Part shown: in pieces, positions 33,956 to 48,200 of the stretch
Position numbering within the stretch: position 1 is the first letter of the stretch
Layout: the number at the start of each line of letters is the position of its first letter
Origin: Chamaea fasciata
Taxonomy: Eukaryota; Chordata; Aves; Passeriformes; Sylviidae
Direction of reading: 5' to 3'
Assembly: GCA_029207755.1 (NCBI GenBank)
Contig: JARCOQ010000227.1
Location: 1 to 64,000, forward strand
DNA length: 64,000 nt
The notes under the pieces: generated by a model
What the model saw: the letters and a program-made list of their open reading frames with translations, nothing else
Databases searched by the model: none
Told to the model about the DNA's origin: nothing
Program-made: the position numbers and the translations under genes

Positions 33956-35370
33956 CTTGGCAAATGAGGAGACAGGGGAAGGAGGCAGCTCTTAGGGACA
34001 GAATTATTCCTTTTATCCTCTCTATGCCTGTTGAAGTACTGCCTTGCCTTAGGGGGATAACTCAAGCAAACACCTGTTGGATGCCATTGTGTTTTCAGGG
34101 ATGATTTAGGGATGGCTGCCCATTTCTAGTGATCCTGTTCAGAAGTGGTTTAAAATGTACAGTAGTGTAGGCGGAAAGTCAAGCTAGAGCTGCTGTGACA
34201 GTGCTTCCATCATCTGTCAGCATCCTGAGTGTTGTGAGCTAAACCTGAAATTTGATTTGAACTGCCTGATATCTGCCAAGGGGCAGGATATCATTGCTGG
34301 AGAGAAATCCTCTCATCTTCCGCGACTCCATCCCCAGTCAGATGGAAGAACAGGTTGGTATCCAGAGGTGAATGGCACTGGACCTTTACGGGGCACAGAA
34401 ATCATCCATATCCCCATGCTTTTAAGGAAAAGGATTCTGAGCAGAGGGCCCTTTGGCTCTGCGGCAGAAACTGTTTGGAAAAAGTTGCTTTAATAATAAG
34501 ATTCTGACTGAAGAGTTTTGCAGACGATGGTTTGCTTATGGAAATGGTCAAGCGGTCGTTCTGGTATTTGGACACCAGGTTACAAAAAGAGAAAAACTAC
34601 TGTATCGGTGTACATGAAGTGAATGAAAAAGTAGATTAAAGGAAAAGTTCAGAAGCCAAAGCTGGAGAGAGGTTCAGAGTAACCCAAAATTGCCATCCAA
34701 GATCTTGGGGAGGAGGGTTGTAACCTTTCTGAGGTATTACTGTGCGTGTACTCCCTAACTAATACATTGGGTATGTTAGACCAAACCAGACAATTAATTT
34801 TTAACACAGAAGGACTTTGAGGACAACTCTGACACCCAGAGGAAAGAAAAGGCTTAATGGAAAGTTTCCATCTTCGAATCACTGCTAAAGTAGAAGTGCT
34901 GTTTTGTTAGTGGAAAATGTCAGTGAAATTTCAAATAATTGTGTATTCCTGAGAGGTGATTTACTACAGTAAATCCCCTTTGTGGAATAGTTAAGTCACA
35001 ATTGAAATTTGGTGCTGTGCAGTAGTCCATTGTTCTGGTACTTAAACTCTTTAGGGAACAGCCCCCATGAGGGGTAATGATTTGCTGGTGGCCAAGAAAT
35101 GTATTTTCTGTATGATCCAGGTGGAGAAGTAAAGGAAGAAATGCTGTGAAATGGACACATTTTTTGTACACCTGAAAAGAGACTTGTATGTGATATGCAG
35201 GCAGATATCAGCTTTAAATTCGATGTAGTCAATGTTAATGGTATTAACATAGAGATCTTTATCAGCAGAGGTGTATTCAGGCTTCTTCTATTTTCCTGTC
35301 CATTTGCTTCAGTGTAGCAGTGTGAGATGAAAGCCCAAGGCTTTGCAGACTGGCTCCTCATTTGTGCCCC

Positions 35371-36000
35371 TGTTTGAGGCAGGGAACAGGTAGACCTGAG
35401 AAACAGTGAGAATGCCAGCACAGGGGCTCCTGCTGCACGTGCTGATGCGTCCCTTGTGTGGGATGGAGAGTGCCCACTTGGTTTGAGGATTTGCTTCCAG
35501 GCATCTGATTTCTCTGAGATGGTGTCATTTTCTCTGTAAATGTGCCTCTGTGGCTGTAGCTGCCAACAGTTTAGTCTGAACAGTATTCATCGGTTTGATT
35601 GTTTCCTGCTCCCTCTGACTTTGTGGTGCACAAGTCGACCTAAATGTCTCAATAATGAATTATTGCTGGGTGATTAATCAGCTTCCCCTGCTTTAGACAG
35701 TTGCCTCCTAGAACTTACCATAATTCACCTCCATCAGCCAAGACATACATAATTGCCTCATAATATTGTCAGGAAGATGTCAGGTAGTACTGACAGGGTG
35801 TGAGTGCGTCTCTTTGATCTAAGCAAATTTTGTTAGTGTTTTGCCCCTAATCTCATTCTACACATTTATCTTGCCGGTGCCACGAGCTGGACTGAGGACA
35901 CATCATCAGGGTGCAGTCAGGAGCAATCTGTCCAAATGAACAGTGATTTCACATTTGCAGTGGGAAGTGAGTAATTCCCCAGCAGGTAAGTCACAAAACC
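35371..36000. other. 630-bp segment present only in copy 2, possibly conserved non-coding DNA
   Basis: The segment sits between GTGCCCC and AGTTACTGAC, which are adjacent in copy 1. It lacks TG...CA ends and target duplications, so loss from copy 1 (perhaps across a CC microhomology) is likelier than insertion here. It contains several homeodomain-type TAAT/ATTA motifs (AATAATGAATTATTG, GATTAATCAG) without any long coding frame, in the style of a vertebrate regulatory element. That reading is inference. Confidence 0.45.
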
Positions 36001-39000
36001 AGTTACTGACAGCTGGGACAGTGGAAATTCTCCTTGCAGTGGCCTTGTTTTAAACACCAAGATGAAAATATAATGCATGCTTAGAAGGTGCAAACAATGT
36101 CTAGTCTCATTTCACTCAGTGACATTTGCTCAGCTTCATCTTGGAGCACTGGAGATATTTTAGTATTTCAAAGTGTATCAAACTATTTGCCCAGTATTTG
36201 GAAAAGCTACTCAGATGTAGTGGAAATGTTTCTATTTCAGACCCAAACCACTTTGATATCTGTTAATTTTATTAGTGTGTTGAAGTTCATTGACACTGGG
36301 AAAAGTGATCCTGTTTCTTCAATTGGTAACACCACAGGAATTGCCTTTTTATTAATCTTTATTTGGATGCCTCCCTGTCCCTATGGAACAATGGGGTTGA
36401 AGATGCCGTGAGGTAGAACACTGGAAGGAAAAGGCCAGGCTAAATATTCCTTGAAATAAATAGGCCTCTTTCCCTTGACTTCAAAGGAAAAAAAAACCCA
36501 ACCTAATTAAATACAATTGAGGGGAAGAGGAAAAAAATGAGAACCTTTGATTTGAACACACTTTGGAGCAGAGCATGGAGAGATAGGAGAATGATCTCTG
36601 TGAGATGAATAAGTTGCCTCTCCTGCTGCATTTGTTTTGGGGTGGGTGAATCATTTCTTGAGGATTCTGTTTTTAAAAGTTGGATTTGACTTGGTTGATA
36701 TTCCTTTCAGCATCTAGATTTTCTATTTTGGCTTGTATTTTTCATACAAGAACCATGTTGTTAGAGCAGATAGCTGGTCCTGCAGTAGAGGCAGATCTCA
36801 TAAGGGTAGGAGGATAAGGAAATACACCGGAAAGGACAATATTGAAGATTTTATCAAGTTTGACCTCCCGGCAGTTGAAGCAAGTTGTCCTTCAAGGTCT
36901 TGTGGGAGCTGTTTCAAGTGAAGAGAGCACGAGTCACAAACACTGTGAAGTTCTCTGACTGATTCTAAACAGGGTAAAGAATTAGCCCCTTCACCATCAC
37001 GCCTGGATTTTTACCTGGGGAGAATGTCTATGGAAAAAGATTGTGGCTGTTGTGAAGGAATAACGTCCAAGGCAGCCGAAAATCTGCATTGGCTGATGTG
37101 TTGTGTGTCCTCCCTCCTCCCAGTGTTTTCAGTCAGTGTGTCAGAGCCTTTCCTGGCATGTGAGACATTCCTTGAAGTGTTGAAATGGTTCCTTGGGACT
37201 CCCTCACTCTTGGCAAAAAAAGTAGGAGGAAGAAGGACAAAACTCACTCCCTCCACTTCCAAGGAGTGTATATTGTGTGTTGTATACTCCCTTGGGGTGT
37301 TTGCCACCTTTCCTGAGGGTGAACTTGTAGGATTTGTTGCAAACTTATTCACAAGAAATGTTGTGTGTACCTATTAGAGTTTTAGAGTGAGTTAGGGATT
37401 TGGCAAGGGTGAATTGTTTAAGTTGAAAATAATTTTTGGGTGTAACAGATCAACCCCTGCATACTACAGATAAAAATACTTGCAAGAACCTTTCCCTTTT
37501 TCATTTATCATTATGCACACTGCTTCACTGGAAAAGGCCTCACAGGATGTGTTTGGAGAGGAGCCTGCTTTTCCATTAAACAACAAGGAATATTTTACTT
37601 TTGAAAGAAAGAGACAAAAACATGCCATTTTTTTTAATGGCACGTTCTTAGTTATCAGATTAACAACATTTTTGGAGGGGTATTCAAGCAAGTATTAAGC
37701 GTAAAACATACAAATAAACGTACTCTGACTTTCAGCAATCCTTTAAGAACTAGAGACTTCTCTTAAAGCAGGATCCCTTTCCTTCTGGGTGGATCACCTT
37801 TAGGTATTCCTCCAAACAAGCTGCAGCTGTCCCATGTGACACTGGCAGGGGCAGCTCTGGGCCGTGGTGCTTCCCCAGGAGTTTTTGGCGGCTGACTCTT
37901 GCTTAGGTAATTTAGTAATTGTGCTGCCACCTTCGGGATCCCCAAAAGGTCTGTCTCCCACATGCCTGCATGTTGCAAGACTCTATTTCATTTCCATATG
38001 TTCCTCTTTTCTGTGCACGATTGGTCTTTGGACGGATAAAGGAGGGGTTTTAGCACCTGTTAATGAATTAATTAAATGGTGGATGTACTGATGTAATCTC
38101 TACAAAATGATTCTGTTAGATACTTTGGAGACTTCTGTTTTGCTTGTGTGATCTTTACTATTTGAGGGAAACTTTCAAACTCCTGATGGGCCTTGAGTGA
38201 TTTTTACTTCTTGGACAGACCGTGCTTCTCTTGTCTTTCTACTTGTTGTCCCCTTAATTTTAGCCCCTAGAGGGCTAAACTTTACAGTTTCATTAAATAA
38301 ATCATAAATATTTCAGTTTATAAATAATATAGATGTTCATTGTATATTTTTATATAATTTAATTTTGTCCCCTACAGGGCTAAAATTTGGAGGGTGAGTG
38401 CTGCTCTTCAGGAAAACCTGGTGATGGAACAAATGAGGCGCAGCTGGCATCAGTCAAGGTTTCAGTTAGACAGAGTGGAAACTCTGCAGTTGGACCAAGT
38501 GCCTTCATCAGAGCAGCCAGTTCCAGAGCTCCTTCACTGTGGCACCTTCGGGCTTGGTGGTAGGAGAACCTGACACAGTGAGTGTAAAGCAACGACACCT
38601 GAGCTTGCAGAGTCTGTGGCTGAGTAAAATCTGGTCTAAGTTCTGTTGTTTTACAGAAGAAAAATGTTGTAGCTGATCTGTCAAACACAGTAGACTCAAA
38701 GTGAGGGCCTGGCAGTGACTCTGTAAGAAGAAATGGTTTCTAAAACAGGGTAAAAAAGTGGGAGCTGGCTGCTGAAGATTGATAGCAGAGATTGTTTTTG
38801 GCTTGGTTGTCGCACTAGTGATTCCACGTGGTATATTTTGATGCTTTTCAGTTTAGATTGCTATACGAGTATGGAGTTTGTCTTGCCCTCTCTTTGTTGG
38901 GCAGCTTTATGGCCATGATACTCAGTAAATGATGAGCTTTCTTTAGGTTGATTTATACTGTTGGCTGGGGATTATTTGTGGGTTTTTTTTCTGCTTGAGG

Positions 39001-39121
39001 TCTCAACCATTAACAAACGTGTGCTGGACTTCAGCTTTGTACATAAACCTCCAAAGTGGGAAAAAGGCCTCTCATATTTCCTGTATTTCTGTTATAAAGT
39101 AGCTATAAGTGGTACAGTTTT

Positions 39122-39228
39122 GGGGGTGAGTGACTCACTTCTTGAGGATTTTATTTTTAAAAGTTGGATTTGACTTGGTTGATATTCCTTTCAGCATCTA
39201 GATTTTCTATTTGGGCATGTATTTTCCA
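39122..39228 (+). repeat. Third, partial copy of a duplication segment
   Basis: About 105 bp, including TTTTTAAAAGTTGGATTTGA and TTTCAGCATCTAGATTTTCT, match 25455-25557 of copy 1 and 36645-36745 of copy 2 with a few differences. It lies about 250 bp beyond the right end of copy 2 in the same orientation. Confidence 0.88.
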
Positions 39229-39229
39229 C

Positions 39230-42200
39230 GTTGACTTTAATGATCATAGTGTCAAAAAGTCAACATGCTGTTGTAGAAGTGAGAAGTTTGCCTGAGTGCT
39301 TGATTCCAGGGAGGAGAAATAGAAGAAAATAAGTAAATACTGTTGCAATTTGTTTATTTAAAAGCTCTATTCAATACATTTTTTACCGTGTTGCTTGCTG
39401 AGTTTAATCAGAGTCCGAATAGATTTCAAACCTTCTCTCCAGTTTTAGGAAGCTTGGAGATGGCAATTTCAAGATTACCTCATCTTGTTGGCGTGGTTTC
39501 TTTCTAGGAAGTCTGAATGGTACATCAGAATCTACTTTGTTTTTCCAGAAGCATCAGTACTTCATGGTATTGTGGAAAAGTTCAAGTCATTACCGTGCCA
39601 ACCCGTCACAGTTAATTTTTTGGCAAAATGAATCCATACCAACACATGGTTTCAATCGATTTCTTATGCAGATTCTGCAGTAGATGTGCAGATCTGTTGA
39701 TTAGCTCAGCCTGTTGGAAGAGTGGGGTCTGCCCCATTTGTTGTCCTTGGGGACAGTCATGGCTGGGTTATTTCTGTGGGCCTGTCAGCTCACAAGGAAA
39801 TTCCCTTCAGCTCTTACCCTGACTCAGATCAGCATGAGGAACATCATGACATTATAGTTATTTTTTTAAAATGTTTTTAATGTATTTTCAACTTGTACTG
39901 GTGCTGCATAAATTCATTCAGAGTCTCTGTGGAATGCTGAGCACGGTTGTGGTAAATGAGTTTTGCAGGTGTGGATTGGTGGAATTGCAGTTTGCCCTGC
40001 AGTGTGTTTTAGTCTCCTTTGTGAGTGTTTCCCCACCCCTCACCTGGCTGTAACATGTATAAGTGCCCAAGTGAGCAGTTATTTACCTGTGGCAAGTCTG
40101 TTGTACCTAAACTCAGGAAATTGTGCACCTCCTGGCCCTATTTACCTTGATCTTATTCCATAAAATATTCCTGCTCATAATCTGTGCAGCTCAGAGGCAT
40201 GGAAAGATGATCTGCAAAAAGAGGGAATACTTGCTCTGAACTCTATGGAGGCCCTCAGGAGTCATTCTGATTGATGTCTAGGGATTTCACAAGGATTTGA
40301 CCTGCTTGATCTTGAGCTTGTAATTAATTGTCAGAGCTGCTATCAGCTTTAGAAATGGGTTTCTACTAACTGGCCCAAAATAGCGATGTTGGGCTTTGAA
40401 ACTGTTGCCGTTTATGTGTGAAATCAATTGCACCAAGAGCATGTTGTTTTCATCAGTAACAAAAAGGATCCTGTTCTGTAATGTCATCCCATCTGTTAGA
40501 AAATGTTAGCACCTCTCATTTCACAAGGCTTTTTTTTTTGTACACGGCAAGGATGCCTTAAATTTAGTCACGTGCAGGAAGAAATCTGCACCTGGATACT
40601 CGTTGTAAAGGCACTAGATATGTGTGATTTCTCTGTATTTTAACACTTACTTGAATACAATAGATGAAGCTGGTCAGATGATGAAAGGGCTCTTTGGCTA
40701 TTGAAAGTCCTCTTGCCACCTCATCTCTCCTACTGTCAGTGTATGCCTGATAGTTAATAATAGCTTGACACTGGTATAGTTTCAAGCTATTTTTTGCCCA
40801 TTTCCCTCTTGGTTGCCATCAAAAGAACAGGTTCTATTAGGGGAGCCTTTCTTCCTGCAAGTAAATCGATGTTTAGTGAAGAGAAAATGCATGGCAGTGG
40901 TGGAAACTTAGCAGAGCTTCCTGCTCCTGCTGCACTGCTCATCATCCCATTTATCCATGGGGAAGGAGGGCAGTGTCTCTTTAGGATATCATGCCCTGAC
41001 TCGGGGAGATTTACCTGGTGGTCCCACCCCAGAATGGTCCATAGGAAGCCTGGCAGGCTGCCAATTTCTTGCTTAGACCGAGGAATCTAAGGGACTAAAA
41101 CCAGGAGAATATGTTCTGTCTGTGTTACATGATAGACATGAGCAACGTGTTATCACAGAGATGTGACAGGGACCTCGTTAGGCCCAGCAGATGTTTTAGT
41201 CCTGGCTCTCCTACTCTGAATGTGAGAGCTGGAAACATGCTGGCAGTGTAGTGCACATCCTCAGAGGACGGAAGGTAATTTGACAGCTCACTGTAACCCT
41301 CTTCAATAATGTTGACTCTTCTGGCATCGGTTTGTTGAGAATGTGGCTTCTCATGTGGAAAACCGAGACTTTTTGTAGTAAAAATAAGGATTTCTTTTCC
41401 TGATTTGTTTTTTTTTTTTTTCTGGCTTAGGTTAGAAGAGAGAAATATTTGAATGTAGCATTGACGTGTTTGATTTCTAAACTTTATTTGGAGACTTTGA
41501 AAAAGTGAAAATACGTAAGCATTATTGAAGGAATAAAGTGTTCTTGTTTGATGCATTCGACTGTTCTTTTCTTTCTGAGAATCTGTGTTTTTAGAGATAC
41601 CAGGCAGCTCTTTTTCCTTTAGCAGTAACGGAGTCCTGCTGTCTGTCTCAAGAGAAGGCAAAAAAGGTCAGATAAGAACTGTTTAGATAAGATAGGTGGT
41701 GAACCAGATGAGGAGCTGCGCAAAACTGAAAACAGACAAGTAATGTTGCTCTGTCCCTGTCCCCCAAGTCCAAAAAATCCTCTCAATGCCCTCAAGCTGC
41801 TGTCTTTGTGAAGGGCATCTTTTGTCTTGAGTGCAAGTTTAGAAAATGTTTTGTTGTACTGGTTATGCTAATTAAAGCGATGTTTGTTTTCCAAGACTGC
41901 GATTCAGAGGGCTGTCCTGCTCTGCATAATTACCTGTCACAGCAAAGAGAAAATATTAAGATGGGAAACTGAGATTGGTGTAAAATTCTGTCTTATCTGC
42001 AAGGTGTATCAGCAGTGTATTTCATAGAGCTTGATTGTATCCAAGATTCCAGGGGGCTCCTGGTGTCAGGTGAGAATCCTTCTTTATGGAAAGCACTTGC
42101 TCTTTTCCTATTGATATTGGTGAGCCAAAGAAACTGTTTTTTGCTGCTTCTTGTAGCAAACCGAGTGGGAAATGTGAGATGTAACAGCACTGCCTAAGCC

Positions 42201-45200
42201 TCTCTGGCAGCCTCATGCAGTAGCCTGCTTTTAATATTGGTTGGTAAGATGACAGCACTTTGCTGCCAGTCTGTGAGGTATCCATGTAAGGTGGGTTATC
42301 TTTGCTCAGGTGCCTGGAGACTTGTTCTTACAAGAGATACAAACAATGCATTTGAGAATTTGGCACATCTGGGACGTTTTATCTTGCTCTTGGAGAAAAA
42401 GGTCAAATGCTCCACAGCCTGTTTCTCTTAAATAGCAGAAAATCCCAGCATGGATTGAAGGTTTGACCCCCATTAAAATACATCAGATCTAACATAGCTG
42501 TGTGGTTTTAGCTGTGTACATAAATACATAACTGCAGATGAATATTTAAGCACTCCTAGTGTAAATAGAAATACGCAGATGCACATGCTAGGCATCCTCA
42601 TGCATGCCTACAGCTGCAGAGAAAATGTACAGCAGGCAAAGGACTTTCGGATACAATGAAATGAATGGCTTTATCAAGATCTTAGTTCCTCATTAAAAAT
42701 ACTGAGAAGTAGAACTTGTATGAAAGACTAAAGCTGGGATTTCAGATTAATGTGTGTGGATAGTCAAGATGAACTCAATTCTGAAACGTAAGAGTGTCTA
42801 TGGAGATCTGTTGAACTGTGTTCATATATATCACTGTTTTTTCTTGTCCCAAGTTTTTTTTTTTAATTTGGGTTTGCCATTGCAGTTTTAGGAAGGTTAA
42901 TATTTAGTGCAAGTTAGAAGTCCTAAAGAAAACAATTGTTTTAATACAAGACATTTCTCCCATTGTTTTAAGAGGAAAAAATGATCTTGTGTCAATGGTA
43001 TGGACTCTTATCCTCCTGCTTCAGTATTCAATTATTTTGATTCTTCTAAATTTTCAGCATCATGTGCACATGAAATTGGCCTCTTAAGTGATAGATATTT
43101 TTTGAAGGTTTGCTCAATTGTGCGTTCAGATTTTTCATTCACCTTCTGGTGGCTTGGCTGGGTCTGCATCCACAAGTGCAGGAACTGAACTATCATTAGC
43201 AAGTGGTGGTTCAGTTTTTCCTCTTCTGCTCTTTGTGGCCTCTAAATTTTTCTTGTCTGCTGTCTTTGCAAACCAGTTTTTCTGCAGGGTCACTTTAATT
43301 TACCCAGTGTAACAAACCTGAGTATGACAAATGTGTGCATTAGGGAATGTGTCTTGCTGGTTGTGGCCATCAAAATAGGTTTCACATGGTAGAAATTTGA
43401 TAGTATATCTACAGTTCTCAAATCTTACTTTTGCCAGTGTCCTTGAGTTCAGTTTTTTAACAGTCACAATGAGTTACTGACTAGCTGGCATTGAAAAATT
43501 TGACTTTATCCTCAGGGGCCACTGTAGGCTTTGTTCTGATAAATACTTGCCCAAACGTCCCCATTATTTTTTCTTCAAGACAGAAAATGTGACACAGGGT
43601 GCTGTGCCTGTTATCTCCCACCTAGACTTGTTTGGTTGTTTTACTTTCTTTTTATTGTTGTTTTTTTTTTTTTTTTCCTTTGAGAGAAACTTCAACCTTT
43701 TTATTCATTGACCTGGTAAATACTTTATCAATGTATTAAGGTCCTTTTGTTAGTGTGGATTTTTTTTAAAGTTTAAAATTAAAGTCAGTGAAATATTCTA
43801 ATTGTATGATTTATATGGTTGGTTCTACTCTAGAAGAAAGCTTAATTGTTGAAATATTTCTGAGTTCCTGTGTGCTGATTTCTTGAGTAGTCTGTGCTAG
43901 GTCTTGAGCAGAAACTTGCAGAAGAGCTGCAGGATTGAAGGAGAGCAGAAGTGACACAAAGTAAAGCTCTCTTGGGAAATCTTATGGAGGTTAAGCAAGT
44001 GCAGCAGGATTTGAGCAATGCTGCTTAGTCCATTTGTTCATGTGTGGATGCCAGGGTGGAGGAGACTGGAACTGGGAGCCAAGATCGCTTAGAGGTGTGT
44101 CTGTGAGAGAAGCCAACTGCAATCTGCTGGTTTCTGGTGACTTTAGAGGTCCCTGTCCAGTATTAGTCCTGTCTCGTACTGGAGCAAACTATTGATCACC
44201 TGGCCAAAAATGTTGCTGCTTTAAAGAACTTCCCCAAACTTTAGGGAATAGTGGGACTGTCATTAAGAAAGAGATATAATTCCAAGCACTTTCTCTTGGT
44301 TTTAAATGCTGACTTCATGGGGTTTTTCCCCTAAGAGTAGGAGAGCTTCATGTAAGTCTTGAAACTGCTGGTGGTTGATAGGCTTTTATTTATTTAATCA
44401 GGGCAGTGCATGTTACAGAACTGACAGCAAAGGGATCAGGACTGGAAATATTTTTTCTAGACATCAACATGCTGCTGTGCTGTTGGGAGAAAGGGGAGAT
44501 TGCTTTGCCAGCACCATCTGGGAGCCTCTGCTTGGCTGTATGGTAGGCAGACCTTTTGTGAATCAGAGGAGAATTGCCTTTGGAATAAAGCCTCTTGGTG
44601 GCAGGTTTTTTTAATCTGCTGCACTGACAGAATTGCTCCATCTTGTCCTCTTACTGCAAGCGTGTGTGCCAAATCTGCCTGAAGGGCTCTGTATCCAGGA
44701 GAGAAGGAAATGGTGATGCCTCTGAAAGGTGCTTGCCTTCTTTTGCGAGACCAAATAAACTTTTGGTGGCTTTGTGGGGCTGCAGTCGGCGCTCTTGGGT
44801 TATATATTCTTCTTATATAAATGTAGTACACACTTTAAATTTATTGTTGGAGGAAAGAATAGAAATGTTGGCTGTGACTTGCAGAGGCAAACAGCGTATG
44901 CTGTGTGTATAATTGTCAGTTTCCTTAAAACTTATGTTTCAGAGTCTGTTGCTCCTCAAGATGGTGGCAGAGACACCGGAGTGCCCCTGGTGGGCTTCAG
45001 GGGTGGAGGGACGGATGCAGTGTTTGCCTGTGGAAAAGGTGGGGTGGCGAATATATCGAGTTGTATGAAATGGCATTTACAGAACTTGCAAATAAGAGCT
45101 TCAGCTGTTCAAGCTTCCTGCCCTGAAGTGTTTGTGATTTAGTCTCTCCTCTCTGAAGAGCACCTAGGTAGGTTTTTTTGGTTTTTTTCCCCTGTGTGGG

Positions 45201-48200
45201 GCAAGGTGGAGAAGAAAGAAGCAGGTATGAAGAGAGCAAATTTAACAGCCAATATTGCCAGCAGCAAGTAACATCTTCAAAGTTTACCTGCAGCTTGTAA
45301 ATTAAAAATGCCAACTCTTCCTTGCGCTGAAGTCAAGCAAGCAGCCACCAAACATACACCTGGTGAGTGCAAGGAGAGATGGCAGACATTTTAACTGGTA
45401 CCTTTTTCCAGTGGTCTTGAATTAATGTACTTCCTTGAATGATCCAGGAGCATTTGTCCACAAGTCCTGAAGGACATCTGCAGTTGCTTAAAGTATTTCC
45501 AGTGTTTTTCTTTACTGCAGCTCCAAGTTGGTTGGAACCAGTATTCTATCTGCCTTTGGAAAAAATGTAGTAGATTCCAGCAGAAATGAAATTTCTCTAT
45601 GGAAATACGAGTGAGGAAATTGAGGCTTGAAAACACTCCAATTCAATTGTGATTGAAGTTCAGTCACAATTTGAGCAATGAGCAACACGCTGGAACGTTC
45701 ACATCTAAGTAGCATCTGATCTTGTAGGGCTTGGTAACGTGTTAGGGAAGATTTGAGTGGAATCCAGGTATTTTTGGGCAGTGACATTATTCTGAGGGAG
45801 TTTTGGATTCTCTTAGGCAGCAGTAGTACCCTAGTACAGCTCCTGCAGGCAGTGGTCTTGTTTCAAATACATCAGAACTTCATTTGCTTTACTGAATATG
45901 GAGCAATGTGGTATGAGGAGAAGTGGGTGCAGTTTGAAATAGAATTCCCGTATTTGTGGAATTTAGGTGTTATGCTGGGGAAGAGCCACCAAAAGAACCG
46001 TTAGACAAACAATGAAAATAGGCAAAAAGGTGTGGATTTTTGGTGTAGCTTGTCTCCCTGTTGAGCTAAAGAAATATTTCCAGATAATGTAGAAAGGGGC
46101 GATGATCTTGCTGCTGAACTACTCTGCCTGCAACAGCCTTCAGGGCACAGTGCTGAGCCAGATCATCAGTGCCATTTTGTAGCCTGTGACTGATAATCCA
46201 GGTTTCTTCTTTTCAAGGGATTGCTGAAGAAAGCATGCCTGAATTCCTTTAAATATTTGTGGTGACCAGTAGTTAAACAGGAGAGTGCGCACTTACAGAT
46301 GTGTCAGTTGGAAAACTCCATATTAAGGAAGGTGAAAATGACTTTAAATACAAATATGGAACTTGGATGTTGACAGAAGTGCTGTAAAAAGCATTAAATG
46401 TTGGGAGTGTTTAGAAGACATGAAGGCATCAGGGGTAAGTAAGGAGCAGTGGGAAATGTCCCAGTGGCTCGTGAGAGCTCCTTGTGAATGGGCAGGAATG
46501 TTTAGAGCATGACTGAACATCATGAATGATGGGAAGGCATTGTATCCTGTGTGCTTTGTTTTAATAGCCACAAGAACACTATCAGTACTAAGGAAATATT
46601 CCAGTGAAAGCACTGCTGGAATAGTTTCAGAAAGTAATAGTCAGAACAGAGGATCTTGTAACCTTTCAAATCCTATTTTGTTGTATGACACTTCTTCGGA
46701 TGGGAATGTTTTAAAATTGCTCTTAAGTACACAAAGATAACAAAACCTATCCAAACAAGCAAACTCCATGTACGTTTACAAAAAACCCCCCAAAAACCTA
46801 TGAATAGAAGCCTCCCATCAAAGGGGTGAAAATATTAGGACGAAGAATTCCCCCATGTAGAATAGCATTTCCAGGAACAAGAACTCATTGCTTAGAGCAC
46901 CAAACAAATAATTTGTTTGTAGACAGAATCCAGAAATGCAGATCATTGTGTGCTATATCTTTGAAGCTGAGCGATATTTTCTTCTGATCATTACAAGCAT
47001 ATACACAAGCTATTTATACAGCTGGTACTAATGACTTAAACTTGTGATCAGTCAGACTTTTCTTTGGCAGTGTATCTGGTTTAAGGATAAATGAGCACAG
47101 GTGGTTGCAGAGTTAGAGCTGAAGAAGCAGAGCATTAGTAAGTGTTTGGCTGATCTTGATTGAGCCACAGTCAAGAGCAAAAGACCCCTATGAGCAATTA
47201 CAGACCTATTGTTTCATAATTTATAATCACTCAATTGATTCGAATTTGATGGGCAGCTACTCTGACAACTTGTGTTTTGCTTTTCTTATTGCTTTTTCTG
47301 GTTTCTCTAACTCTGAAATGATACAAGATAGGAGGGCAAAGTAGCTCCTGTCAGTTCTGTTAAAAGGTTGTTCCACTTGACCGTTACGTACTATTTTTCC
47401 ATCTTTGAAATCTTGGTTGAATGGATTATGGAATCACCGTTACATATCAGTCATCAACTTAGGATATTTTTAAGTTTGTTTATTAGTCTTTGTGCTGTAA
47501 AGTAAGCAACTCAACGTAAAAACTAGTGATGAGGAAGAGTTGCTCAGTTATGGTAACCTACACTTTTCCCCTTCAATCCCTGTTTGTCTTTCATTGCAGT
47601 GACTCTCAGTATTGTTTCCAATAATCCTCTTTCCAATGGCAGAATAATGTTTTTAGTCTGAATACAATTCTTGCTATCATGTTTGATCAGGGATGGGCCT
47701 CCTGTTATTCTCCATGACCAACCACATTCTGCCCAAAAGATGTGTTGAAAATGTGCACTTTTTTGTGTGTCGGGCCAAAAAAAATCCCCAACCGAACATT
47801 TGTTAATCTTTGTGCTTTATGGCAACAGGTTGCTCCGTTGTCCTTAATAGTTGTGATGGAATGACCAAGCAGATTGTGGGTAAAGATACTTTTGGGTTGA
47901 GGTGGTTACACAATTAAATGAATAAAAGGTGATATTTCTGCATTGCCAATACATCAAAAGCTTAGAGCTTTTGTAGTAGAATTTTAATGAAATCCATAAG
48001 ACACTCTCGGCTGAATTGACAAAGCCAAAACTATGCATCACCACTACTTCTGTCCATTTAAGTATTACAATAAATGTAAAAAGAAAGTCATCATTATCAT
48101 TCAGAATGCTATGAATAGAAATTGGACGCTAACCTGGCTGGTGTAAGCATTTATAGTTCTAAGAGAGCGGAAATAAATCTAAATCCTCTTCCAGGTTTAA

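Larger units (their letters stand above)
30069..38876. repeat. Segmental duplication, copy 2
   Basis: Direct-orientation partner of 16990-28465. It is shorter because a ~3-kb block is deleted near 32500 and the solo LTR is absent. It keeps a 630-bp segment (35371-36000) missing from copy 1. Homology stops near 38876, where the sequence turns into unrelated DNA. Confidence 0.95.

Noticed and set aside
44690..44800. Possible old LTR end (AATAAAC after a T-rich stretch)
   Set aside because: Only a poly(A)-type signal is visible; no TATA box, termini or target duplication were found.
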